Positions 1-6,891 of a DNA stretch of 15,884 bases are shown here, piece by piece (the first letter of the stretch is position 1; each line of letters opens with the position of its first letter). The position numbers and the translations under genes are program-made. Source of the DNA: Anaerolineae bacterium (GTDB lineage Bacteria; Chloroflexota; Anaerolineae; Aggregatilineales; UBA3940); contig JADZAD010000003.1 of the NCBI GenBank assembly GCA_020852775.1, forward strand, positions 1 through 15,884, written 5' to 3'. The notes under the pieces are model-generated. The model had not been told where the DNA came from. It worked only from the letters and a program-made list of their open reading frames with translations, and searched no databases.

Positions 1-90
1 GAAGTCGCTGTGGGCCTGGCGCTGATCGTGACGATCTTCCGCAGCCGCCAGAGCATTGACATCGATGAACTGCACCAGATGGAAGGCTGA
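1..90 (+). CDS. nuoK: NADH-quinone oxidoreductase subunit K, C-terminal end (partial)
   Basis: The window opens inside a reading frame that ends at a TGA at 88-90 and encodes the last 29 residues of a protein. The sequence begins EVAVGLALIVTIFRSR and continues with an acidic tail containing IDIDEL. This matches the usual end of NuoK, in which the third membrane helix is followed by a short polar tail with an I-(N/D)-(V/I)-DE motif. NuoK is a small membrane-arm subunit of complex I that links the quinone-proximal subunits to the antiporter-like ones. Its position directly before nuoL is the standard operon order. The start lies outside the window. Confidence 0.9.
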   Translation, partial: EVAVGLALIVTIFRSRQSIDIDELHQMEG

Positions 91-149
91 CGAGCCTCGC
101 GGCTGCATCCGTCTCATGGCTATGACTTACACACAGGGCAGGTAGCCTT

Positions 150-2516
150 ATGCAAGGATTGTTCTCGCTCATCCCATTGATCGTCATCATCCCGTTCGCT
201 GGTGTGCTGATCAACGCCTTCTTCGGGCGGCTGCTGATGCCTGCGCAGAGCAGCAAAGCCCCCGGTGTCATTGCGTCGATCATCGCTGGCACAGCCTTTG
301 CCATCGCGGTGCTGATGCTGTTTGCCCTGATGTCACACCCGGAAGGCACAGAAGTGCCCTTCCTGACGCTGCTCAATATCGAAGTCGGCAAGCATGTTCT
401 CTTCGTGCCGTGGACCTTCAAGGTCGATACCCTGTCCTCGGTGATGATGCTGGTTGTCACCGGCGTCGGAACACTGATCCACATCTACGCGATTGGCTAC
501 ATGGACTACGACGTAGACGTGAAAGCGCACGAATGGGGCCTCTCCGTCGCGGATACACTCGACCTGAAGCGGCGCCGCTACTCGCGCTTCTTCACCTATC
601 TCAACCTGTTCCTTGGCTCAATGCTGATTCTCGTCACCGGGAACAACTACCTGATGATGTTCGTCGGCTGGGAACTCGTCGGGCTGTGCAGCTTCCTGCT
701 GATCGGCTTCTGGTACGATGATCCGCACAGGCAGGCCAATGGTGTATTCAAAGGGATTGAAAACGCCGCCGCTGCACAGAAGGCATTCATTGCTAACCGC
801 GTCGGCGACTTTGGCATGCTGCTGGCGATCTTCCTGATCTTCTGGACATTCGGCTCACTGGAGTTCGGCAATGTCTTCGCGCGCGCCGAGTGCATGAAGG
901 AATCCTCACAGGCGGAATGCCTGACGATCACGACCACCGGACTGCCGCGCAGTGACGCGAGCGAAGAGCCCGAAGATACCGTAAAACCTGCCGCGGAAGC
1001 AGCGGAGGCTGAGAGCGGCCATGAGGGCGGTGAGGCCGGTATCTTCACGACCCCGATCGAGTTAGGCCCCGGTACGCTCCCCCTGACGGCAATTGTCACA
1101 GCAATCACCCTCTTCCTGCTGCTCGGTGCGACCGGTAAGAGCGCCCAGATCCCGCTATTTGTATGGCTTCCGGACGCAATGGCCGGCCCAACCCCGGTCA
1201 GCGCGCTGATCCATGCCGCCACAATGGTCACCGCGGGCGTCTATATGATCACCCGGAGCAATGTGCTCTATCACATGGCTCCGTTCAGCGCGGACTTTGT
1301 CGCCTACGTGGGTGCTGCGACCGCGCTCGTAGCGGCGACTATCGCAGTCGCCCAGTTCGACATTAAGAAAGTACTCGCCTACTCTACTATCAGCCAGCTT
1401 GGCTTCATGATCGCGGCGGTCGGCCTTGGCGGGTATATCGCGGGCATCTTCCACCTCGCGACCCATGCCTTCTTTAAGGCACTGCTCTTCAAGGGCTCTG
1501 GCTCGGTTATCCAGGGCATGGAGCGCGGGATGCTGGGCGATTTCCGCGGCGGGCACGGACACGACGAGCAACATGGACACGAGGGCCACGATGAGCACCA
1601 CGCCCATGTTGACCCGCAGGACATGCGGAATATGGGTGGTATGCTCCGGAAGATGCCGCTGACCGGCTGGACGTATATCATCGGCGCGCTCGCGCTGGCA
1701 GGCATCTTCCCTCTGGCGGGCTTCTGGAGCAAGGACGAAATCCTGCTCGACGCCTTCAAGGAGAACACCGTCATCTATATTGTCCTGAGCGCGGCGGCCG
1801 TCATGACGGCCTTCTACATGACGCGCCAGATCTTCATGGTCTTCTTCGGCAAGCCACGTACCCCGGCAGCGGAACATGCATCCGAAAGCCCGGCGACGAT
1901 GACGGCCCCGCTTGTTGTGCTGGCAAGCCTTTCCGTGCTGGGTGGCCTGATGAATCTACCCTTCGACGGCTTTCATCAACTCGGCTACTGGCTGGAGCAC
2001 AGCGTACAGTACGCGCATGTAGGCAGTTTCAACATCACCGTCGCGCTGATCTCAACCGCGCTGGCAGTCGGTGCGATCCTGCTTGGCTGGCTGGTCTACG
2101 GGCGGCGCCCGTCTACTGACCCAAATGCCGCGGACCCGCTCGCGGTGGCTGGCCCGGTCTTTACCTTCCTGAACCGGAAGTGGTATGTGGACGAACTGTA
2201 CTTCGCTGTGTTCATCCAGCCTTACCATGCCATCGGAAATTATCTGGCGAATGTGGTGGACTGGAACTTCTGGCATAACTTTGTCCATGACAGCATCATT
2301 GCCGAGGCGTTCCGTGCCTGGGCGGTCATCCTCAGCAAGCCCATCGATCAGGGCGTGGTGGATGGCGCGGTGAATGGGATAGCCAGCCTGGTCAACGGCA
2401 CCTCGCGTGAGGTACGCCGGACGCAGACCGGCTATGTACGGAACTATGCACTGCTCGTGGTGGCAGGCGTCGTCGCCATCATGGTCTTTCTGGTCGTTCG
2501 CTTTCTGATATCCTGA
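150..2516 (+). CDS. nuoL: NADH-quinone oxidoreductase subunit L (enlarged)
   Basis: This is the distal antiporter-like proton-pumping subunit of respiratory complex I, in the cytoplasmic membrane. The ATG is preceded by AGG seven bases upstream, and nuoK ends 59 bases before it. Family marks are the TM5 motif GWELVGLCSF (E175), the channel motif TGKSAQIPLFVWLPDAM with K330, the following AGPTPVSALIHAATMVTAG stretch, and GFWSKDEIL with K528. These correspond to the conserved Glu and Lys residues of the proton path. At 788 residues it is well above the roughly 610-residue E. coli protein. The extra length comes partly from an acidic Ala/Glu-rich loop (about residues 248-298) and a His-rich loop (469-486, eight His in 18 residues). 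The C-terminal region fits the long lateral helix plus a final membrane helix. The identification is secure. Confidence 0.97.
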   Translation: MQGLFSLIPLIVIIPFAGVLINAFFGRLLMPAQSSKAPGVIASIIAGTAFAIAVLMLFALMSHPEGTEVPFLTLLNIEVGKHVLFVPWTFKVDTLSSVMMLVVTGVGTLIHIYAIGYMDYDVDVKAHEWGLSVADTLDLKRRRYSRFFTYLNLFLGSMLILVTGNNYLMMFVGWELVGLCSFLLIGFWYDDPHRQANGVFKGIENAAAAQKAFIANRVGDFGMLLAIFLIFWTFGSLEFGNVFARAECMKESSQAECLTITTTGLPRSDASEEPEDTVKPAAEAAEAESGHEGGEAGIFTTPIELGPGTLPLTAIVTAITLFLLLGATGKSAQIPLFVWLPDAMAGPTPVSALIHAATMVTAGVYMITRSNVLYHMAPFSADFVAYVGAATALVAATIAVAQFDIKKVLAYSTISQLGFMIAAVGLGGYIAGIFHLATHAFFKALLFKGSGSVIQGMERGMLGDFRGGHGHDEQHGHEGHDEHHAHVDPQDMRNMGGMLRKMPLTGWTYIIGALALAGIFPLAGFWSKDEILLDAFKENTVIYIVLSAAAVMTAFYMTRQIFMVFFGKPRTPAAEHASESPATMTAPLVVLASLSVLGGLMNLPFDGFHQLGYWLEHSVQYAHVGSFNITVALISTALAVGAILLGWLVYGRRPSTDPNAADPLAVAGPVFTFLNRKWYVDELYFAVFIQPYHAIGNYLANVVDWNFWHNFVHDSIIAEAFRAWAVILSKPIDQGVVDGAVNGIASLVNGTSREVRRTQTGYVRNYALLVVAGVVAIMVFLVVRFLIS

Positions 2517-2576
2517 CGCAACAACCACGCCGAGTGCGGTGCTGGTGCCTGAACAGCAACACGGCAAGGAGTATTT

Positions 2577-4112
2577 ATGTCGATGGAAACCGTGTTTCCA
2601 ACCTTCCTGACAGTCCTGCTGGCGATACCGGTAGTAGGGTTCCTGGTGATCATCCTTACCCCGCGCACCCAGGAGAACTTCATCAAGTGGACCGCCGTGT
2701 TTTTCACGCTGGTCACGTTTGTGGTCTCGCTCGCTCTGCTTTCGGCGCCCTATCAGAGCAGTTCTGAACTGTTCTTTGCCGGCGCGATTCCGTGGATCCC
2801 GACGGCGGGCATCAGTTATGCGCTGGGCGTGGATGGCCTGAGCCTGTGGCTGGTGCTGCTCACTACCCTGCTGGGCCCGATCGTTGTGATTTCTTCGTGG
2901 ACGGCGGTCGAGGAGCGGGTGAAGGAATATTACGCCTTCCTCGTCCTGCTCGAGACCGCGATGCTGGGTGTCTTCCTGGCACAGGACATGTTCCTGTTCT
3001 ACGTCTTCTGGGAGTTCACGCTTGTCCCGATGTACTTCCTGATCGGCATCTGGGGTGGCAGCAACCGGCAGTATGCCTCAATCAAGTTCTTCCTGTACAC
3101 GAAGGCGGGCTCTATCCTGATGCTCCTTGCCATCCTGTTCCTTGGGATCAAGGGCGGGACGTTCCTTCTGCCAGACCTGATCGGTATGGACCTTGGTATC
3201 GGTACCAATGCGGCCCGCTGGCTCTTCCTCGGCTTTGCGATTGCCTTCGCTATCAAAGTCCCGATCTGGCCGCTGCACTCGTGGCTGCCGGATGCCCACG
3301 TCGAAGCGCCGACCGCCGGCTCTGTCATCCTGGCCGGTGTACTCCTCAAGATGGGGACCTACGGCTTTGTGCGCTTCAACATCCCACTCTTCCCGGAAGC
3401 GTCACAGTTCTTCGCCCCGGCGATTGCGGTGCTGGCAGTGATTGGCATCATCTACGGGGCATGGGTCAGCTTCGCGCAGACAGACGTGAAGAAGCTGGTT
3501 GCCTACTCTTCCGTCAGCCACCTCGGCTTCGTGATGCTGGGCCTGTTCGCGCTCAACGAAATCGGTATTCAGGGTGCTATCCTGCAGATGGTCAACCATG
3601 GCCTGAGCACGGGTGCGCTGTTCCTTATGGTTGGCATGATCTACGAACGCCGCCATACTCGTGATATGGCGCAGTTTGGCGGAATCTGGCAGGTAATGCC
3701 CGTCTACAGCGCACTGATGTTGATCGTCACCCTCTCCTCGATGGGCCTGCCCGGCCTGAATGGCTTTGTGGGCGAGTTCACTATCCTGATGGGGGCGTTC
3801 AACTCCAGTGCTTTTGGCTTCCAGCTTGCGGGGATTCCCGGCTCTGTGCTGCTCACCGCACTCTCAACGCTGGGCGTGATCGGTGCGGCTATCTACCTGC
3901 TGACGATGTTCCAGAAGGTCTTCCTCGGCCCGGTAACAGTCGAGGCGAACCGCTCACTCAAGGACATCTCTGCCCGTGAACTCGTATCGCTGCTACCACT
4001 GCTTGTTCTGATTTTCTGGATCGGCATTTTCCCGAGCCCGTTCTTCAACGTGATGACGGCCTCGGTGCAGGCGCTGGTTCACGCGCTGCCTGCCATGGCA
4101 GTGCTGCCGTAA
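2577..4112 (+). CDS. nuoM: NADH-quinone oxidoreductase subunit M
   Basis: This 511-residue antiporter-like membrane subunit of complex I sits between NuoL and NuoN in the membrane arm. The ATG has a strong ribosome site, AAGGAG at 2566-2571, five bases upstream. Diagnostic stretches are FWEFTLVPMYFLIGIWGG (essential TM5 glutamate E146), AIKVPIWPLHSWLPDAHVEA (K227, the TM7 channel lysine), PTAGSVILAGVLLKMGTYG, and VNHGLSTGALFLMVGM. The length is normal for the family and about fourteen membrane segments are visible. It lies 60 bases after nuoL and 18 bases before nuoN, so it is almost certainly cotranscribed with both. Confidence 0.97.
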   Translation: MSMETVFPTFLTVLLAIPVVGFLVIILTPRTQENFIKWTAVFFTLVTFVVSLALLSAPYQSSSELFFAGAIPWIPTAGISYALGVDGLSLWLVLLTTLLGPIVVISSWTAVEERVKEYYAFLVLLETAMLGVFLAQDMFLFYVFWEFTLVPMYFLIGIWGGSNRQYASIKFFLYTKAGSILMLLAILFLGIKGGTFLLPDLIGMDLGIGTNAARWLFLGFAIAFAIKVPIWPLHSWLPDAHVEAPTAGSVILAGVLLKMGTYGFVRFNIPLFPEASQFFAPAIAVLAVIGIIYGAWVSFAQTDVKKLVAYSSVSHLGFVMLGLFALNEIGIQGAILQMVNHGLSTGALFLMVGMIYERRHTRDMAQFGGIWQVMPVYSALMLIVTLSSMGLPGLNGFVGEFTILMGAFNSSAFGFQLAGIPGSVLLTALSTLGVIGAAIYLLTMFQKVFLGPVTVEANRSLKDISARELVSLLPLLVLIFWIGIFPSPFFNVMTASVQALVHALPAMAVLP

Positions 4113-4130
4113 GGGCCCGGAGGCTACCTC

Positions 4131-5621
4131 ATGGAACTGCCAACGCTGGCTTCGTTTAACCTGGCGGCTGCCCTCCCCATGCTCATCGTAGCAGGCTGGG
4201 CGATTGTAGTGCTGACCGCCGACCTGTTTATTCCTTCCGGCCACAAGCACTGGACTGCCTGGCTGTCACTCGTCGGACTGGTAGGCGCGGGGGTGGTGCT
4301 TGGCATCCAGTTTGCCGCAAGCGGACAGCAGCCGTTGATCGCGTTCAACGGCATGTTTGTCGCTGACGGGTTCGCACTCTTTCTCCAGGCGGTGTTTCTG
4401 TTCAGCGCGTTTGTCAGCATCCTGCTCGCTGTGAACTACCTGTCCCGGCGCGGTATTGAACGCGGCGAGTACTACACGCTGCTGCTCTTTACCACCACCG
4501 GCATGATGCTGATGTCCGCCGCAGCCGATATGATCGTCGTGTTTCTCGCGTTGGAACTGCTCAGTATCCCGCTGTACGTTCTTTCCGGGCTGGCAAAACC
4601 TGACATCCGTTCAGAAGAAGCGGCAATGAAGTACTTTCTGCTTGGTGCATTCGCCAGCGGCTTCTTCGTATACGGTATTGCGCTGATCTATGGCGGTACC
4701 GGAACGACTGCGTTGACCGGTATCCTGGGCGCACTTGCCGGTGACGCACCGAACATGACGTTCGCCGTGATCGGCCTGGGCCTGGTGCTGGTCGGACTGG
4801 GCTTCAAGGTGGCGGCTGCCCCCTTCCACATGTGGACGCCCGATGTCTACCAGGGTGCACCGACCCCGGTGACTGCGTTCATGTCCGTGGGCGCGAAGGC
4901 TGGTGGCTTTGCTGCGCTTCTGCGCGTGCTGATCACCGCCTTCCCCTCCATCTCTGCTGAGTGGGGAACGATTATCGCGGTGCTCGCGCTGCTCACCATG
5001 ATCCTTGGCAACTTCATTGCCGTTTCACAGACCGACATCAAACGCATGCTGGCCTACTCCAGCATCGCCCATGCCGGGTACATCCTCGTAGCGGTGGCTG
5101 CGGCACAGTTCGCTGATGTTGCACCCTTTGCGGCGAGTGCAGCAGCCTTCTACCTGTTCACCTATGCCCTGACCAACCTGGGTGCGTTCGCGGTTATTAT
5201 CGCCATCGAGCATAATGATGGCAGCGGGACGGCGATCACCGACTTTTCCGGCCTCGCGCACAGCCGCCCACTGATGGCGGCGGCTATGCTGCTCTTCATG
5301 CTTTCCCTCACAGGCCTCCCGCCGAGTGCAGGTATGGTGGGTAAGTTCTTTGTCTTCCAGGCCGCGCTGATGGGTGCATCCCGTGACCCGCTGCTGCTGG
5401 CCGTGGTGATCGTTGGGGTGCTGACGAGTGTTGTGAGCGCCTTCTACTACATCCGTGTCGTCATCATGATGTACATGCGCGAAGGGAAAGGCCACGCCGC
5501 CCCCCAGCCCGCGCTGCTGGCCGCGCTGGCAATCACCACCATAGGGACGTTCGCTATCGGCATAATACCAGCTCCGATCTTCCAGATCGCGCAGAAGGCT
5601 CTGTTGGCACTGAGCAGTTAA
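4131..5621 (+). CDS. nuoN: NADH-quinone oxidoreductase subunit N
   Basis: This is the third antiporter-like subunit of complex I, 496 residues and hydrophobic throughout. GGAGG at 4119-4123 lies seven bases before the ATG, and the gene follows nuoM by 18 bases. Family signatures are LELLSIPLYVLSGL (E142), the typical NuoN segment RSEEAAMKYFLLGAFASGF, and GFKVAAAPFHMWTPDVYQGA (K226) followed by PTPVTAFMSVGAKAGGFA. The C-terminal part has FYYIRVVIMMYM, typical of TM14 in this subunit. It is the last gene of the nuo operon here, and a strong hairpin follows 32 bases after the stop. Confidence 0.97.
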   Translation: MELPTLASFNLAAALPMLIVAGWAIVVLTADLFIPSGHKHWTAWLSLVGLVGAGVVLGIQFAASGQQPLIAFNGMFVADGFALFLQAVFLFSAFVSILLAVNYLSRRGIERGEYYTLLLFTTTGMMLMSAAADMIVVFLALELLSIPLYVLSGLAKPDIRSEEAAMKYFLLGAFASGFFVYGIALIYGGTGTTALTGILGALAGDAPNMTFAVIGLGLVLVGLGFKVAAAPFHMWTPDVYQGAPTPVTAFMSVGAKAGGFAALLRVLITAFPSISAEWGTIIAVLALLTMILGNFIAVSQTDIKRMLAYSSIAHAGYILVAVAAAQFADVAPFAASAAAFYLFTYALTNLGAFAVIIAIEHNDGSGTAITDFSGLAHSRPLMAAAMLLFMLSLTGLPPSAGMVGKFFVFQAALMGASRDPLLLAVVIVGVLTSVVSAFYYIRVVIMMYMREGKGHAAPQPALLAALAITTIGTFAIGIIPAPIFQIAQKALLALSS

Positions 5622-5653
5622 CCTGCCATCACCATTTGTCCTGAGCATCATAA

Positions 5654-5700
5654 GGGCCCGGCACGTGTCACACGCCGGGCCCTGTCTGTTCGTTTTGTTC
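5654..5700 (+). terminator. Rho-independent terminator after nuoN
   Basis: A perfect 9-base-pair GC stem (GGGCCCGGC at 5654-5662 against GCCGGGCCC at 5674-5682) has an 11-base loop. The loop could fold further by CGTG/CACG pairing. It is followed by the T-rich tract TGTCTGTTCGTTTTGTTCC. It lies 32 bases after the nuoN stop and before the next gene, so it most likely ends the complex I transcript. Confidence 0.85.
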
Positions 5701-5728
5701 CGCACCCCACAGGTCCGCACAAACGCGC

Positions 5729-5734
5729 TATACT
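5729..5734 (+). promoter_or_regulatory. Possible -10 element for the gene at 5774
   Basis: TATACT (one mismatch to TATAAT) lies 40 bases before the start codon and just after the nuo terminator, where a new promoter is needed. No convincing -35 hexamer is seen at 16-18 bases upstream, so the call is tentative. Confidence 0.3.
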
Positions 5735-5773
5735 GAGCTTACCTGCTTTCCTGCACCCGGAGCGCATGGCCTG

Positions 5774-6160
5774 ATGGCTGGCTGGGGCCGTAACTGGAAG
5801 CGTATCAGCGAATTCTACCGGCGTATGGCGGCCTCTCCCGCAGCCAGCGACCGGCAGTGTGGTGGCGCCATGCTCCGCCTGGTGAACGCACTGGCGGAAG
5901 ACCCCGCTTTTCGTACTATACGCCCCGGCCTCGCACTGAACGCCCTGCGTCTGAAACCGGGCGGCACACCCCGTTCCGTGTATATCTTCTGCCCCCGGCC
6001 CGGTATCTTTGAAATTTTCGCTGATCAGCCTGGCTGCCAGCCTGGCGATGAACGCTACACCCCCAAGATCACCACGCCTGCCCGCTCCGTCACCGGTACG
6101 CTGGTGGAGCTTCTCGCACAGATTCACCATGAGGACGGCGCCACCCCGGAAGCTCGCTGA
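5774..6160 (+). CDS. Hypothetical protein, 128 residues
   Basis: I do not recognise this protein. It has no signal peptide or membrane segment and is probably cytoplasmic. The N-terminal third is a basic, probably helical segment (MAGWGRNWKRISEFYRRM), followed by another likely helix. A central beta-like stretch, SVYIFCPRPGIFEIFAD, runs from about residue 68, and the C-terminus looks helical (TGTLVELLAQIHH). The ATG overlaps the stop of a two-codon mini-ORF (ATG GCC TGA at 5766-5774). GGAG at 5759-5762 is 11 bases upstream of the chosen start and only 3 bases from the mini-ORF ATG. The gene begins after the nuo terminator and ends two bases before the end of the convergent gene at 6163. That tight packing supports a real coding region, but no function can be assigned. 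Confidence 0.65.
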   Translation: MAGWGRNWKRISEFYRRMAASPAASDRQCGGAMLRLVNALAEDPAFRTIRPGLALNALRLKPGGTPRSVYIFCPRPGIFEIFADQPGCQPGDERYTPKITTPARSVTGTLVELLAQIHHEDGATPEAR

Positions 6161-6162
6161 CC

Positions 6163-6891
6163 TCAGTTGCGAATCGTGTAGAAGTTGGAGCACCGCTCCG
6201 GGTAATTGCCGGTGGTGTCCGCGACAACCAGACGTATCCAGTAGCCGCCATTCGGGAAGGCGCGGGTATCCAGCTGCATCAGTGTGCCGTTCGTCACCGG
6301 AGTGTGCCAGGTATTGATGGTGACGAAATCCGCCGCGGTAGAGACCCTGTCGGGCCGGATCTCGAACTTGTAGTAGTCAAACCCTTCGGGCAGCCGCGCC
6401 GTGCCGATGAACTCGACCACATCCCGCAGAACGGCGCCAACAGGCGGTGATGTGATGCGCGAGTCCGGGTTGGAGCAGGCTCCGTCTGTTGAGGTTTGCG
6501 TGGCGGTCGGGCCGGTGGTTGGGGCAGCCGCTTCCGGCAGACTGCCGGGCAGTGACGCCTCGGGGATAGCGGTGACGGAGAGTGTGGCAACGATGGGCCT
6601 CAGATTTGAGGCGGTAGCCGCCGGGGCGGATTCGCCTGCTTCCGTCACGTAGAGTGTCGCTGAGGGGGTAGCGGAAACACCCTGCGTGGGGGCTGTGGGC
6701 TTCAGCGATGTGGCGGTTGCGCTGAGAGCGGCTGTGATGCCGGATACGGGCGCAGCAAACGATGGCAGAGCGGCAGCACCTTCTCTCCGGCTGTCACTCA
6801 GAGCCATCACAGCACCCAGCACGACAGTCATCAGAACCACCGCCAGCACGATCATCGCTGTGATGACCTGCTGGCCAGGCGAGGGTCTCAT
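6163..6891 (-). CDS. Membrane-anchored protein with C-terminal Ig-like domain
   Basis: The 242-residue product starts with a short polar segment and one strong hydrophobic helix (about residues 9-30, VITAMIVLAVVLMTVVLGAVMA). A roughly 100-residue Ala/Thr/Ser/Pro-rich linker follows, then a compact domain from about residue 137. That domain contains SPPVGAVL, FDYYKFEIRP, PNGGYWIRLVVAD and TGNYPERC, a pattern of beta strands resembling small extracellular Ig-like domains. Two cysteines (C139 and C234) bracket the domain and could form a disulfide outside the cell. The start codon overlaps the stop of the upstream kinase-like gene by four bases (ATGA), with GAGGA six bases upstream, so translation is probably coupled. 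A role as partner, ligand-binding or wall-contact protein for that kinase-like protein is inference. Confidence 0.8.
   Translation of the reverse strand: MRPSPGQQVITAMIVLAVVLMTVVLGAVMALSDSRREGAAALPSFAAPVSGITAALSATATSLKPTAPTQGVSATPSATLYVTEAGESAPAATASNLRPIVATLSVTAIPEASLPGSLPEAAAPTTGPTATQTSTDGACSNPDSRITSPPVGAVLRDVVEFIGTARLPEGFDYYKFEIRPDRVSTAADFVTINTWHTPVTNGTLMQLDTRAFPNGGYWIRLVVADTTGNYPERCSNFYTIRN

Noticed and set aside
1155..1877. A 240-codon minus-strand open frame inside nuoL
   Set aside because: It is fully antisense to conserved NuoL sequence and has shadow-like His/Asp/Arg-rich composition.
4109..5661. The 11-mer TAAGGGCCCGG found both after the nuoM stop and in the nuoN terminator
   Set aside because: Two short GC-rich matches in different roles (ribosome-site leader and terminator stem) are probably coincidence. 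No third copy was noticed.
5025..6193. Two minus-strand open frames across the nuoN end and the hypothetical gene
   Set aside because: They run through the nuoN terminator hairpin and nuoN itself. The plus-strand gene at 5774 has a better start context and fits neatly between the terminator and the convergent gene.
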